Of a stretch of 64,000 nucleotides of DNA, positions 51,369 to 61,396 are shown piece by piece; the stretch's first letter is position 1; each line of letters starts with the position of its first letter. The translations under genes and the position numbers were made by a program. The DNA is from Hoskinsella mucinilytica (lineage in GTDB: Bacteria; Bacillota_I; Bacilli_A; Erysipelotrichales; Erysipelotrichaceae), in contig NZ_JBEQZJ010000001.1 of assembly GCF_045223415.1 (NCBI RefSeq), positions 62,001 through 126,000 of the forward strand, written 5' to 3'. A model generated the notes under the pieces. That model made no database searches. It saw only the letters and a list, made by a program, of their open reading frames with translations, and was not told the DNA's origin.

Positions 51369-52850
51369 ATGGCAAAAAAAGTAGTACGATATAAACTGGT
51401 ACGTCATAAATGGCCAGATGAGATAGAAGCAGAAAAGAAAGTTAGAAAAAGAAGAATTTTAACAGTGGCAACATGTGTTGTTTTCTTTATTGGTGGATTT
51501 TTAAGTAATTATTTATGGAATAGCTCTACCTCTGTATCGTCCAATGAAGATTTTGATAAGTTTTTTGACATCTATCATAGTATGAATACAGGTTTTTACT
51601 TTGGTAAGGATATTGAAGATTTAAAAGATACATTGATCAATGGAGCGATCGATGGCATGATTGCGGCGGGTGGAGACAAGCATACCACCTATCTGGATCA
51701 TAATGAAAGTGAACGTTTTACGAGCTCTATGGAAGGAAGCTTTGTTGGTATTGGTGTTGCTTATTATGAACAGGATACCGGTGTTTATATCATATCTAAA
51801 GTCTATAAAGGATCTCCTGCGGAAGAAGTCGGATTGATGAGTGGAGATCAGCTTTATGCTGTTGATGGAAAGCTATTGAGTGAAGTGGATATCGATGGTG
51901 TAAAAGATTTGGTTGCAGGTAAGGAAGGAACAACCTTAGAATTAGAATTTATACGAAATCATGAGCATATCAAAAAAACAATAAAAAGAGGTACTGTGAA
52001 TGATTCTGTATTTAGTGAGATCAAAGGCAAAAACGGTATCATGGAAATCAGCTCCATTGCGGAAACGACCGGAGATGAGGTTGGTGTGCATCTAAAAGAT
52101 ATGAAGAAGGCAGGATGTAAAAATCTGATCATTGATTTCAGAGATAATGGTGGCGGTTATCTTGTGGCAGCACAAGAGGTCGCAAGTTATTTATTGGGTG
52201 AGGATCAAGTGATTTTTAATGAAATTGATAAAAATGGAAATAAAACAGAGTATAAAACGGAGTCTGGTTATGAGCATTATACCTTTGATAAGATCGTTCT
52301 TATTGTAAATGAAAACACGGCAAGTGCTGCTGAGGTGTTGACGGCAGCGCTCAAAGAGCAATTAAATGCTACTGTTGTAGGTGTGAATACTTATGGTAAA
52401 GGTACGGTACAGATTCCGGTGACATTTAAAGATGGCAGTATGTTTAAATATACCATTGCGGAATGGATGAGTGCAAAAGGAGCCAAGATAAATGGTGTAG
52501 GTATCAAACCTGATGTTGAGGTAAAACTGGATCCTGCGATTTCATTAGGTATGCCGAAGCTAGAAGAGGATGAATCATTTCAACCTGATACAGTTAATGT
52601 GGCCGCAAAATCAGTACAATCCTATTTGAAGTTTTTGGGATATCCAGTGGATCGAAGCGATGAATATTTTTCTGTTGCGTCTTCTGAAGCATTGAAACAA
52701 TATCAACAGGATCATCATTTAAAGGTAACCGGTGTAATCGATGCTTCTGTAACAAAAGATTTGTTATCTAGCGTATCCTATGAATGGAGCATGAATAAGG
52801 ACAAATATGATTTACAAATGAAAAAGGCGGTGGAAATAGCAAATGGATAA
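51369..52850 (+). CDS. S41 C-terminal processing peptidase
   Basis: 493 residues. One membrane segment (about 30-50), PDZ domain (about 100-185), S41 protease domain with catalytic Ser in NENTASAAEVL (about 320) and Lys in NTYGKGTVQ (about 348), then a C-terminal peptidoglycan-binding-like helix region (about 415-475). Related to CtpA/CtpB, which degrade or process cell-envelope proteins outside the membrane. ATG 51369 follows GAGGTG by 9 bases; GTG 51357 in frame is part of the ribosome site. Its end overlaps uvrB by 8 bases. Confidence 0.92.
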   Translation: MAKKVVRYKLVRHKWPDEIEAEKKVRKRRILTVATCVVFFIGGFLSNYLWNSSTSVSSNEDFDKFFDIYHSMNTGFYFGKDIEDLKDTLINGAIDGMIAAGGDKHTTYLDHNESERFTSSMEGSFVGIGVAYYEQDTGVYIISKVYKGSPAEEVGLMSGDQLYAVDGKLLSEVDIDGVKDLVAGKEGTTLELEFIRNHEHIKKTIKRGTVNDSVFSEIKGKNGIMEISSIAETTGDEVGVHLKDMKKAGCKNLIIDFRDNGGGYLVAAQEVASYLLGEDQVIFNEIDKNGNKTEYKTESGYEHYTFDKIVLIVNENTASAAEVLTAALKEQLNATVVGVNTYGKGTVQIPVTFKDGSMFKYTIAEWMSAKGAKINGVGIKPDVEVKLDPAISLGMPKLEEDESFQPDTVNVAAKSVQSYLKFLGYPVDRSDEYFSVASSEALKQYQQDHHLKVTGVIDASVTKDLLSSVSYEWSMNKDKYDLQMKKAVEIANG

Positions 52851-54828
52851 AGAAGAAAAACTATTTGAGCTTGTTTCAGAATATCAGCCTCAAGGAGATC
52901 AGCCGAAGGCTATCAAAGCGTTGGTAAAGGGAATTGAAGATGGTAAGAAACAACAGGTTTTATTGGGGGCTACCGGTACAGGGAAGACGTTTACCATTTC
53001 TAATGTCATTGCACAGGTGAATAAGCCTACGTTGGTATTTGCGCATAATAAGACACTAGCCGGACAATTGTATAGTGAGTTTAAAGAATTTTTTCCACAT
53101 AATCGAGTAGAATATTTTGTTTCTAATTTTGATTATTATCAACCAGAGGCGTATCTTCCAAGTACAGATACCTATATCGATAAGAATGCGACAACGAATA
53201 TGGAACTAGATATGCTTCGTATGGCAGCAGTCAATTCTATTTTAGAGCGTAGAGATACCATTATCATTGCGTCAGTTGCTTGTATTTATGGTGCAAGTAA
53301 TCCTGAGCAATATCGTGATATGTTTTTTACGCTTCGTGTGGGTGATATCATCGATCGTAAGGAATTGATGGGAAAACTGGTTTCTCGTCAATATACAAGA
53401 AACGATGTCGATTTGACCAGAGGTACGTTTCGTGTACGTGGAGATGTGATTGAAATTGCGCCTGGTCATACGGATAGCTTTATCATACGAGTAGAACTAT
53501 TTGATGATGAAATTGAGCGTATTTGTGAAGTCGAGCCATTGACCGGTAAGACCTTAAGCGCTTATACCGTCTATGTTATGTATCCTGCCAGTGGTTATGC
53601 GACTAGACAAGATATCATCAATCGTGCTGCAGGGACCATTGAGGAAGAGTTAGAGGATCGATTACAGGTATTGGAACAGGAAGGGAAACTGTTAGAGAAG
53701 CAACGTTTGGAACAGCGTGCACGTTATGATATAGAAGCATTACGTGAATTCGGTGTTTGTCCCGGTATTGAAAACTATTCTCGTCATATAGATGGAAGAA
53801 AGCCAGGAGAGCGTCCATATACCTTGTTTGATTATTTTCCGGATGATTTTCTTTTGGTAGTAGATGAAAGTCATGTATCTTTACCGCAGATTCGTGGGAT
53901 GTATAACGGAGATAGAGCTCGTAAAGAAACGTTGGTGAATTATGGGTTTCGTTTGCCTAGTGCATTAGATAATCGTCCTATGCGTTTTGAAGAGTTTGAG
54001 AAAATGTATCACCAAGCAATATTTGTCAGTGCAACACCGGGTAATTATGAATTAGAGAAAACACATGGTGAAGTCATTGAACAGATCATTCGTCCTACCG
54101 GTTTATTGGATCCTGTGGTGGAAGTTCGACCAACAAAAGGGCAGATTGATGATTTGGTAGATGAAATCAGAAAACGAATTGAGAATAATGAGCGAACCCT
54201 TGTCACAACTTTGACGGTACGGATGGCAGAAGATCTTACCAGTTATCTAAAGGGGATGGATTTTAAGGTTGCTTGGTTACATCATGAAGTGAAAACGATT
54301 GAACGTACAGAAATCATTCGAGATTTGAGAAAAGGTAAATATGATGTATTGATCGGTATCAATCTACTTCGTGAAGGATTGGATATTCCGGAAGTATCAT
54401 TGATTACCATCTTAGATGCGGATAAAGAAGGTTTCTTAAGAAGTGAGCGTTCCTTGATACAGATCATTGGACGTGCAGCTCGTAATGCACAAGGAAAGGT
54501 CATCATGTATGGAGATAAGATTACCGATTCTATGCAGAAGGCATTGGATGAAACAGCACGTCGTCGTGAGATTCAGATCGCTTATAATGCAGAACATGGT
54601 ATCACTCCGCAAACCATTATCAAACCGATCCATGAGGTTGTAAGAAGTAAAGAAACACAAGAAATGACAGCAAAATATATGAATAAGAAGCATAAGGTCA
54701 GCAAGAAGGATAAAGAGAAGTTACTTGCTAGTCTAGAGAAAGAAATGAAAGAAGCCGCAAAAGTATTAGACTTTGAGCGTGCTGCTGAGCTTCGAGATAT
54801 TTTGATTGAATTAAGAGGAGAATCATAG
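52843..54828 (+). CDS. uvrB: Excinuclease ABC subunit B
   Basis: 661 residues. Walker A GATGTGKTFT (about 43-52), helicase motifs, beta-hairpin region NFDYYQPEAYLP, DESHVSLPQ and C-terminal UVR domain (about 625-660; ALEKEMKEAA-like read as SLEKEMKEAAKVLDFERAAELRD). Damage recognition in nucleotide excision repair. No uvrA in the window. Ended by a terminator at 54831. Confidence 0.97.
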   Translation: MDKEEKLFELVSEYQPQGDQPKAIKALVKGIEDGKKQQVLLGATGTGKTFTISNVIAQVNKPTLVFAHNKTLAGQLYSEFKEFFPHNRVEYFVSNFDYYQPEAYLPSTDTYIDKNATTNMELDMLRMAAVNSILERRDTIIIASVACIYGASNPEQYRDMFFTLRVGDIIDRKELMGKLVSRQYTRNDVDLTRGTFRVRGDVIEIAPGHTDSFIIRVELFDDEIERICEVEPLTGKTLSAYTVYVMYPASGYATRQDIINRAAGTIEEELEDRLQVLEQEGKLLEKQRLEQRARYDIEALREFGVCPGIENYSRHIDGRKPGERPYTLFDYFPDDFLLVVDESHVSLPQIRGMYNGDRARKETLVNYGFRLPSALDNRPMRFEEFEKMYHQAIFVSATPGNYELEKTHGEVIEQIIRPTGLLDPVVEVRPTKGQIDDLVDEIRKRIENNERTLVTTLTVRMAEDLTSYLKGMDFKVAWLHHEVKTIERTEIIRDLRKGKYDVLIGINLLREGLDIPEVSLITILDADKEGFLRSERSLIQIIGRAARNAQGKVIMYGDKITDSMQKALDETARRREIQIAYNAEHGITPQTIIKPIHEVVRSKETQEMTAKYMNKKHKVSKKDKEKLLASLEKEMKEAAKVLDFERAAELRDILIELRGES

Positions 54829-54830
54829 GA

Positions 54831-54870
54831 GATAGAAATCAAGATTAGAATGATTTCTATCTTTTCTTTT
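54831..54870 (+). terminator. Intrinsic terminator after uvrB
   Basis: Arms GATAGAAATCA 54831-54841 and TGATTTCTATC 54851-54861, followed by TTTTCTTTT. Confidence 0.92.
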
Positions 54871-54872
54871 CG

Positions 54873-54932
54873 TTGACTTTTGAGAAAACATCGTTTACAA
54901 TATACATAGCGTGCTATATTATAGCGTGCTAT
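54873..54932 (+). promoter_or_regulatory. marR promoter with two operator palindromes
   Basis: Two candidate promoters: TTGACT 54873-54878 with TACAAT 54896-54901 (17-base spacer), and TTTACA 54894-54899 with TATTAT 54917-54922 (17-base spacer). The palindrome ATAGCGTGCTAT occurs twice, at 54906-54917 and 54921-54932, overlapping the downstream -10. A third copy lies at 55400-55411 before the ABC genes. Confidence 0.7.
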
Positions 54933-54948
54933 GGAATGAGGTGATGAG

Positions 54949-55377
54949 ATGTCAGATGTCAGGATTGGATTTTTGATCAAGCAAGTATATTATATGAATC
55001 AAGCAAGATTGAATGTCATGTTTGCGGAATTCGATTTAACTGCGACCCAGACATTTACATTGATCTATTTGTTTAAGGCACATGAAGATGGAAGAATCAT
55101 CAATCAGCGTGATATTGAACGAGATTTAGATATTTCAAATCCAACAGTGACAGGAATTTTGAATCGTTTGGAACATAAAGGGTTGATCCTTCGTAAGATG
55201 AATCCTGCGGATGCACGAGTAAAGAATATCGTGGTGACATCGGAAGCCTTGGAACTGGATAAAATTTTACGTAAGAAGTTTCAAGAAAATGAAAAACAGC
55301 TTGTTGAAGTGTTGAGCGAAGAAGAAGTTTCAGAATTAAGTAGAATGTTGGAAAAAATCTTATCAGCCGATATCTGA
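54949..55377 (+). CDS. MarR-family transcriptional regulator
   Basis: 142 residues with a winged helix: IINQRDIERDLDISNPTVTGILNRLEHKGLI (about 47-77, given here in part as NPTVTGILNRLEHKG) and wing RKMNPADARVKNIVV. Such proteins repress drug-efflux and stress genes until a ligand binds. GAGGTGATGAG precedes the ATG. Its promoter and that of the ABC genes share the ATAGCGTGCTAT palindrome, so it likely represses both. Confidence 0.93.
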   Translation: MSDVRIGFLIKQVYYMNQARLNVMFAEFDLTATQTFTLIYLFKAHEDGRIINQRDIERDLDISNPTVTGILNRLEHKGLILRKMNPADARVKNIVVTSEALELDKILRKKFQENEKQLVEVLSEEEVSELSRMLEKILSADI

Positions 55378-55391
55378 TAATTTTTTTCTAA

Positions 55392-55411
55392 TATAATACA
55401 TAGCGTGCTAT
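55392..55411 (+). promoter_or_regulatory. ABC-operon promoter with operator palindrome
   Basis: TATAAT at 55392-55397 followed directly by the palindrome ATAGCGTGCTAT (55400-55411). A bound repressor would block initiation. The -35 is weak. Confidence 0.65.
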
Positions 55412-55430
55412 GGAAGTAAGGAGTGAAAAA

Positions 55431-57170
55431 ATGATACGAAGATTATTACAAGAAGTAAAAGAGTTTAAGAAAGCATCGATCTTGGCACCTGTTTTTATGG
55501 TAGGTGAAGTGCTTTTGGAAATATCCTTGCCGTTTTTAATGTCCTATATCATTGACCAAGGTGTCAATCAAGGAGATATGTCAAAAGTGGTTTTATATGG
55601 CGCTATCATGACAATTGCGGCTTTTGGTTCTTTATTTTGTGGGGCGATGTCAGGGAAATATGCGGCGTATGGATCAGCAGGGTTTGCAAGAAATCTTAGA
55701 AAGGCCTTGTTTTCCAATGTACAAGATTTTTCTTTTCAAAATGTAGATCATTTTTCAACTGCAGGGCTTGTGACTAGGATGATGACAGATGTTACCAATG
55801 TTCAAAATGCTTATCAGATGGTATTACGTATGTGTGTAAGAGCTCCATTGACCTTAATTTGTGCTTTGAGCATGACCTTTATCATTAATGCAGAGCTTTC
55901 GATGGTATTTTTATATGCGACCTTATTTTTAGGGGTGGTATTATGTATCATCATGTTCTCTGCACATCCGATCTTTTTAAAGGTTTTTGATCGTTATGAT
56001 GACTTAAATGCAAGTGTACAAGAGAATATAACCAACATGCGTGTGGTAAAAGCATACGTGAAAGAAGATCATGAAATCGAAAAATTTCATCGTGCTTCTT
56101 ATCATATTTATAAAATGTTTAAGAAAGCAGAAAATATCCTTATCTTTAATTCACCTGCAATGCAATTGGCAATGTATGGATGTATCCTTATGATTTCTTG
56201 GCTAGGTGCACAGAAAATTGTCGGAGGTAGCTTAACGACTGGTGAATTGATGAGTATGATGACCTATACGATGAATATCTTGATGTCTTTGATGATGTTA
56301 TCTATGATCTTTGTCATGTTGTCTATGTCACTTGCCTCTGTGAAACGTATTCATGAAGTATTGTTGGAAAAAAGTACGATTGTTTCTCCAGCAAATGCTT
56401 GTAAAGATGTCGTTGATGGTTCTGTTAGTTATCGTCATGTGAGCTTCGCTTATGCCAAAACCAGTGAAAGTGATGCACTTCATGATATCAATCTTGAAAT
56501 TGCTGCTGGAGAAACCATTGGAATCATGGGTGGTACCGGAAGTGGAAAGTCATCTTTGGTTCAGCTATTGGCAAGATTATATGATGTGAGTGATGGTGAA
56601 TTATTGGTCGCAGGACGTAATGTAAAAGAGTATGATCTTAAGGTGTTAAGAGATTCTGTTTCTATGGTACTTCAAAATAATGTTTTATTCTCAGGTTCTA
56701 TTAAGGATAATTTACGTTGGGGAAAAGCGGATGCGAGTGATGAAGAAATACAACATGTTTGTAAGCTTGCACAAGCAGATGGCTTTATCCAAGCATTTCC
56801 TGATGGTTATGATACCCATATTGAACAAGGAGGAAGTAATGTATCCGGTGGACAACGTCAGCGACTTTGTATTGCCAGAGCATTGTTGAAAAATCCTAAG
56901 ATTCTGATTTTGGATGATTCCACCAGTGCCGTTGATACAAGAACTGATTTTCTGATTCGAAAAGCGTTTAAAGAGGATTTGCCGAATATCACAAAGTTTA
57001 TCATCTCTCAACGAATATCTTCTGTAGAGGATGCAGATAAGATCATTGTCATGGATGATGGTCATGTATCCGGCTTTGGAACGCATGAAGAATTATTGAA
57101 AACGAATCCGATTTATCAAGAAGTATATGCAACACAGGTCAAAGGAGGTGAAGACGATGAGAATAAATAA
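55431..57170 (+). CDS. ABC exporter subunit 1 (degenerate nucleotide site)
   Basis: 579 residues: six membrane segments (about 1-310) and an ABC domain (about 335-570). Walker A GGTGSGKSS, signature VSGGQRQRLC, but Walker B reads ILILDDSTSAVD (catalytic Glu replaced by Asp) and the switch region reads ISQRISS (His replaced by Gln). This is the degenerate-site half of heterodimeric multidrug exporters such as BmrC/TM287. AAGGAGTG precedes ATG 55431. Stop overlaps the next gene by 14 bases. Confidence 0.93.
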   Translation: MIRRLLQEVKEFKKASILAPVFMVGEVLLEISLPFLMSYIIDQGVNQGDMSKVVLYGAIMTIAAFGSLFCGAMSGKYAAYGSAGFARNLRKALFSNVQDFSFQNVDHFSTAGLVTRMMTDVTNVQNAYQMVLRMCVRAPLTLICALSMTFIINAELSMVFLYATLFLGVVLCIIMFSAHPIFLKVFDRYDDLNASVQENITNMRVVKAYVKEDHEIEKFHRASYHIYKMFKKAENILIFNSPAMQLAMYGCILMISWLGAQKIVGGSLTTGELMSMMTYTMNILMSLMMLSMIFVMLSMSLASVKRIHEVLLEKSTIVSPANACKDVVDGSVSYRHVSFAYAKTSESDALHDINLEIAAGETIGIMGGTGSGKSSLVQLLARLYDVSDGELLVAGRNVKEYDLKVLRDSVSMVLQNNVLFSGSIKDNLRWGKADASDEEIQHVCKLAQADGFIQAFPDGYDTHIEQGGSNVSGGQRQRLCIARALLKNPKILILDDSTSAVDTRTDFLIRKAFKEDLPNITKFIISQRISSVEDADKIIVMDDGHVSGFGTHEELLKTNPIYQEVYATQVKGGEDDENK

Positions 57171-59049
57171 AAAACAAGGTAGAGTAAAAGCAGATAGAGA
57201 ATCTTTAGATGTGTTAAAAAGATTATTCATCTATACCATTCGTGAATATAAGCTAGCGAGTTGTTTTGTATTGATATTCATCATCATTGGATCTCTTGCA
57301 AGTGTGGTAAGTTCCTTATTCATTAAAAGTTTGATCGATGATTATATCTTACCTTTGTTGGGAAGTGCTGATCCATCATTTACACCATTATTTCGAACGC
57401 TTTGTATGATGGCTGCAATCTTTGCTTGTGGAGTTTTATCCACTTATCTATACAGCAAGATCTTAATTGAAATTTCTCAGGGAACGATGAAACGTATTCG
57501 TGATGACTTGTTTGCGCATATGGAAAAATTACCGATTCGCTATTTTGATACTAATTTTCATGGGGATATCATGTCTGTTTATACGAATGATACCGATACA
57601 TTACGACAAGTAATTTCACAAAGTATCCCTCAATTGATATCTTCTTTGATTACCATCATAGGTGTATTTATCTCTATGTGTATTCTTAGTATTCCTTTGA
57701 CTTTGATCGTCATCGTCATGGTATGGATCATGAAACGTGTCATGGGGAAGATCGCAGGACAAAGTAGTATTTATTTCCATGCGCAACAAACAGATCTGGG
57801 ACGTGTCAACGGCTATATCGAAGAAATGATGAGCGGAGCGAAGGTAATCAAAGTCTTCACTCATGAAGAAGCAGTCAAAAAAGAATTCGATGAAGTAAAT
57901 GATGCTTTATTTGATAGCGCATATCAGGCAAATAAATATGCGAATATATTAATGCCGATCCTCGGTAACTTAGGCAATATTTCTTATGTTTTAACAGCTT
58001 TGATCGGTGGTGTATTGGCCATCAATGGCTTTGGTGGTTTGACATTAGGAGCACTTGCCAGCTTTCTACAATTAAACAAGTCGTTTACCGGACCGATTAC
58101 GCAGGTATCACAACAGTTAAATTCTGTGATCATGGCATCTGCCGGAGCCAAACGTATCTTTGCCATCATGGATGAAGCATTAGAAGTGGATGAAGGAATC
58201 GTAACCTTGGCAAATATCAAAGAAGAGAATGGTGAAATCCAAGAATGTGATACGCCAACAGGTAAATGGGCATGGCGTCATCCTAGAAAAGATGGAAGCA
58301 TTACCTATGTACCACTTGTCGGAGATATCATCTTTCATCATGTAGATTTCGGATATCAATCCAATAAACAGATTTTATACGATATCGATTTATATGCGCA
58401 AAAAGGTCAAAAAGTAGCGTTTGTCGGCGCAACGGGTGCAGGGAAAACAACCATTACCAATTTGATCAATCGATTTTATGATATACAAAAAGGTAGTATC
58501 ACATATGATGGGATCGACATCAAGTTGATCAAAAAAGATGATTTAAGACGTTCTTTGGGTATCGTATTACAGGACACGCATTTATTTACGGGAACGATCA
58601 TGGATAACATTCGTTATGGGAAAAGTGATGCCAGTGAAGAAGAAGTGATTGCGGCCGCAAAACTTGCCAATGCAGATGGCTTTATACGACACTTAGAACA
58701 TGGTTATGATACTGTTATATCAGGTGATGGCGCAAGTCTTTCTCAAGGTCAAAGACAGCTTTTATCTATTGCACGGGCAGCCTTGGCAAATTCACCTGTT
58801 CTTATTTTGGATGAAGCAACGAGTTCCATAGATTCTAGAACTGAAAAGATCGTTCAAGATGGCATGGATAAGTTGATGAGTGGTAGAACCGTATTTGTGA
58901 TCGCACATCGTTTATCCACGATACGTAACTCCGATGTGATCATGGTAATGGATCAAGGACATATCATTGAACGAGGCAATCATGAAAAACTGATGAAGGA
59001 AAAACAAGTATATTATCAATTATATACCGGAGGCTTAGAATTAGACTAA
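57157..59049 (+). CDS. ABC exporter subunit 2 (canonical nucleotide site)
   Basis: 630 residues with six membrane segments (about 30-345) and an ABC domain (about 395-625) carrying Walker A GATGAGKTT, LSQGQRQLL, Walker B VLILDEATSSID and IAHRLST, all intact. The pairing with a degenerate partner indicates a heterodimer. An insertion of about 30 residues around residue 355-385 (DTPTGKWAWRHPRKDG) separates the domains, as in BmrD/LmrD-like half transporters. ATG 57157 follows AAAGGAGGTG. Confidence 0.93.
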   Translation: MRINKKQGRVKADRESLDVLKRLFIYTIREYKLASCFVLIFIIIGSLASVVSSLFIKSLIDDYILPLLGSADPSFTPLFRTLCMMAAIFACGVLSTYLYSKILIEISQGTMKRIRDDLFAHMEKLPIRYFDTNFHGDIMSVYTNDTDTLRQVISQSIPQLISSLITIIGVFISMCILSIPLTLIVIVMVWIMKRVMGKIAGQSSIYFHAQQTDLGRVNGYIEEMMSGAKVIKVFTHEEAVKKEFDEVNDALFDSAYQANKYANILMPILGNLGNISYVLTALIGGVLAINGFGGLTLGALASFLQLNKSFTGPITQVSQQLNSVIMASAGAKRIFAIMDEALEVDEGIVTLANIKEENGEIQECDTPTGKWAWRHPRKDGSITYVPLVGDIIFHHVDFGYQSNKQILYDIDLYAQKGQKVAFVGATGAGKTTITNLINRFYDIQKGSITYDGIDIKLIKKDDLRRSLGIVLQDTHLFTGTIMDNIRYGKSDASEEEVIAAAKLANADGFIRHLEHGYDTVISGDGASLSQGQRQLLSIARAALANSPVLILDEATSSIDSRTEKIVQDGMDKLMSGRTVFVIAHRLSTIRNSDVIMVMDQGHIIERGNHEKLMKEKQVYYQLYTGGLELD

Positions 59050-59055
59050 ACATAT

Positions 59056-59084
59056 GAGGATGTCATTGACATCCTTTGTTTTAT
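59056..59084 (+). terminator. Intrinsic terminator after the ABC genes
   Basis: AGGATGTC (59057-59064) and GACATCCT (59068-59075), 3-base loop, then TTTGTTTT. Confidence 0.85.
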
Positions 59085-59151
59085 GAAAAAGATATTGTTT
59101 TGTGAACATGAAAATGGCATAATAAATAACGTTTAGGGATAGGAGCGTAGA

Positions 59152-60504
59152 ATGATGAAAACAAAAAGTATGTGTGAGGGAAAACCATTGCCATTGATTT
59201 TCTTTTTCTCACTTCCTTTGATGTTAGGAAATATCTGTCAACAGCTTTATACTGTGATGGATACCATGATTGTTTCTCAAAAGCTCGGGGTAGATGCCTT
59301 GGCAGCTTTAGGGTGTTGTGATTGGCTGAATTGGATGGGCTTTGGAATCATGACAGGATTTGCTCAAGGATTTTCTATTATGGTATCACATGCATTCGGT
59401 ATGAAGATCAAAGAAAAGATTCAAGAAAGTATTTTATCTATGTTGGTTTGTTGTCTTGTGGTCAGTGTGGTATTTGTAGTGGTTGCCCTTCCATGTATGC
59501 CACTTGCATTGCAGCTGTTAAATACACCCGATGCTATCTTTGATATGACCTTATTGTATACAAGGATCATTTTTCTCGGGTTGCCGATCACGATGTTTTA
59601 TAATGCGTTTGCGGCTATTTTAAGAGCTTTAGGGAATAGTAAGGCCCCTCTTTTTGCGATGGTACTTGCATCTGTTGTAAATATCATCTTGGATCTATTA
59701 TTTGTTATGGTATTTGAAACAGGGATTGCAGGAGCCGGTATTGCGACCTTGATTGCACAATTTGTAGCCGGTTGTTATTGTGTATTCAAGCTGATTCAGA
59801 TCAAAGATGTATTACCGAAACGATTATGTAAAGATACACAAGTATATCTTCATCTCATGAAACTAGGATTTCCTATGGCACTTCAAAATGTATTGATTTC
59901 CATTGGTGGAATGGTGTTGACCAGTGTGATCAATCGCTATGGTACCTTGTTTTTAGCTGGTTTTACTGCAGTGAATAAATTATATGGTATCCTAGAAGTA
60001 TCCGCAGTATCCTATGGATATGCAATGGTAACCTATACAGGACAGAATTATGGCGCAAGACAATATGATAGAATCAAACAGGGTGTAAGATCGGCAGTCA
60101 TGTTAAGTGTGATAACCGCAATCTGTATCTCCATAGGCTTATTTCTATTCGGAAAGAACTTGTTATCTTTTTTCATTTCCGCAGATGGTGCGGTATATGA
60201 AGAAGTCATGGGGATTGCATGGACCTTCCTTCAATGGATGGCTTGGTTTTTACCTGTTCTTTATTTGTTACATATTTATCGTTCAACGATACAAGGACTC
60301 TCTGATACCTTGATTCCTATGTTATCTGGTATGTTTGAGTTGATTGTAAGAATTGCGGTCGCATGCCTATTACCGATATGTTTTGGTAGAAATGGCTTAT
60401 ATCCGGTAGAAGTATTGGCTTGGTTTGGTGCTGTAGTGTTGTTGATACCAAGTTATTACAGTAAAGAGCGAAAGTTGATGAAAAAGCAAGAGGTTAAGCT
60501 GTGA
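59152..60504 (+). CDS. MATE-family efflux transporter
   Basis: 450 residues with twelve membrane segments. Typical opening PLPLIFFFSLPLMLGNICQQLYTVMD (given in part), repeated FFLGLP-type and RALGNSKAP loops. Na+ or H+ driven export of drugs or metabolites. TAGGAGCG before ATG 59152; ATG 59155 also possible. It follows the MarR/ABC genes but has its own intergenic region; its 3' end overlaps the convergent LysR gene by 11 bases. Confidence 0.93.
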   Translation: MMKTKSMCEGKPLPLIFFFSLPLMLGNICQQLYTVMDTMIVSQKLGVDALAALGCCDWLNWMGFGIMTGFAQGFSIMVSHAFGMKIKEKIQESILSMLVCCLVVSVVFVVVALPCMPLALQLLNTPDAIFDMTLLYTRIIFLGLPITMFYNAFAAILRALGNSKAPLFAMVLASVVNIILDLLFVMVFETGIAGAGIATLIAQFVAGCYCVFKLIQIKDVLPKRLCKDTQVYLHLMKLGFPMALQNVLISIGGMVLTSVINRYGTLFLAGFTAVNKLYGILEVSAVSYGYAMVTYTGQNYGARQYDRIKQGVRSAVMLSVITAICISIGLFLFGKNLLSFFISADGAVYEEVMGIAWTFLQWMAWFLPVLYLLHIYRSTIQGLSDTLIPMLSGMFELIVRIAVACLLPICFGRNGLYPVEVLAWFGAVVLLIPSYYSKERKLMKKQEVKL

Positions 60505-61378
60505 TCAAAGGTATCGTATTTTTCAATATCTGAAATAAGGTTTCCTCTTGTTTGGTAAAGCCGGTATCAGAAAAGAAGATCACACAGATGTTCATTTGAA
60601 ATGCTTCCTCTTTGATTGGTATATAACAAAAATCTGGATGTTTTGAATCTGATGTAAGTGTTAAAAATGAAACATAGGAATGATTTTTTAATGCTAAAAA
60701 TAATTCATCTCTGTTTTGTACTTTGAGTGATGTTTCGATATGATAAAGCTGTTTTAGCATTGATGTATCAGGCAATGTTGTATAATAGGTCAAAGGATAG
60801 GTAAGGGTTTCCCTCATAGAGATACTTTTTCTATTCGCAAGAGGATGCTTTTTACTAACGATTACATAAGTTTGGACGGATTCAAAAAGGGTAAGATATT
60901 GAAGATGATATTGTTTGATATGCTCTACAAAGTCATTCATATCTGCTTGATATATGGGAAGGATGCCGATATGTGCGTTCTTCGTTATAACATCTTTTAA
61001 AACTTGAGATGGGTTCGTTCGTTGAAGCATATTAGAAAATGTAAGCCCCATTTCTTGAACATTTAGAAAGGCCTCCCATAGATAAGATAAATAAATAAAG
61101 GAAATAGAGATTGTATCAGACTCGTGTTGAGGAGCCAATACCTCTATTTTTTTATACTCGGCAAGAATGGTTTTGATGATATCCATCAACTTTTCTCCTT
61201 TTTCTGTTAATGTAACACCTTTTGGCGTTCTTAAAAAAACGAGAAAACCTAATTCGTGTTCACACCGTTTGACGATGTTGTTTAGAGATGGTTGAGAAAT
61301 GTATAACTTTTGTGCGGCACGATTGATAGAACCACATTCAGCAATTGTCAAAAGTTGTTGTAAATGATGTATTTCCAT
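60494..61378 (-). CDS. LysR-family transcriptional regulator
   Basis: 294 residues. N-terminal HTH (LQQLLTIAECGSINRAAQKL and YISQPSLNNIVKRCE at about 6-42), linker, and a type 2 periplasmic-binding-like effector domain (about 90-290). Divergent from the M20 amidohydrolase, which is the likely target. The intergenic region has a 22-bp palindrome at 61397-61418 of LysR type. Confidence 0.92.
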   Translation of the reverse strand: MEIHHLQQLLTIAECGSINRAAQKLYISQPSLNNIVKRCEHELGFLVFLRTPKGVTLTEKGEKLMDIIKTILAEYKKIEVLAPQHESDTISISFIYLSYLWEAFLNVQEMGLTFSNMLQRTNPSQVLKDVITKNAHIGILPIYQADMNDFVEHIKQYHLQYLTLFESVQTYVIVSKKHPLANRKSISMRETLTYPLTYYTTLPDTSMLKQLYHIETSLKVQNRDELFLALKNHSYVSFLTLTSDSKHPDFCYIPIKEEAFQMNICVIFFSDTGFTKQEETLFQILKNTIPLITA

Positions 61379-61396
61379 ATGTAGATTTTCCTTTCA

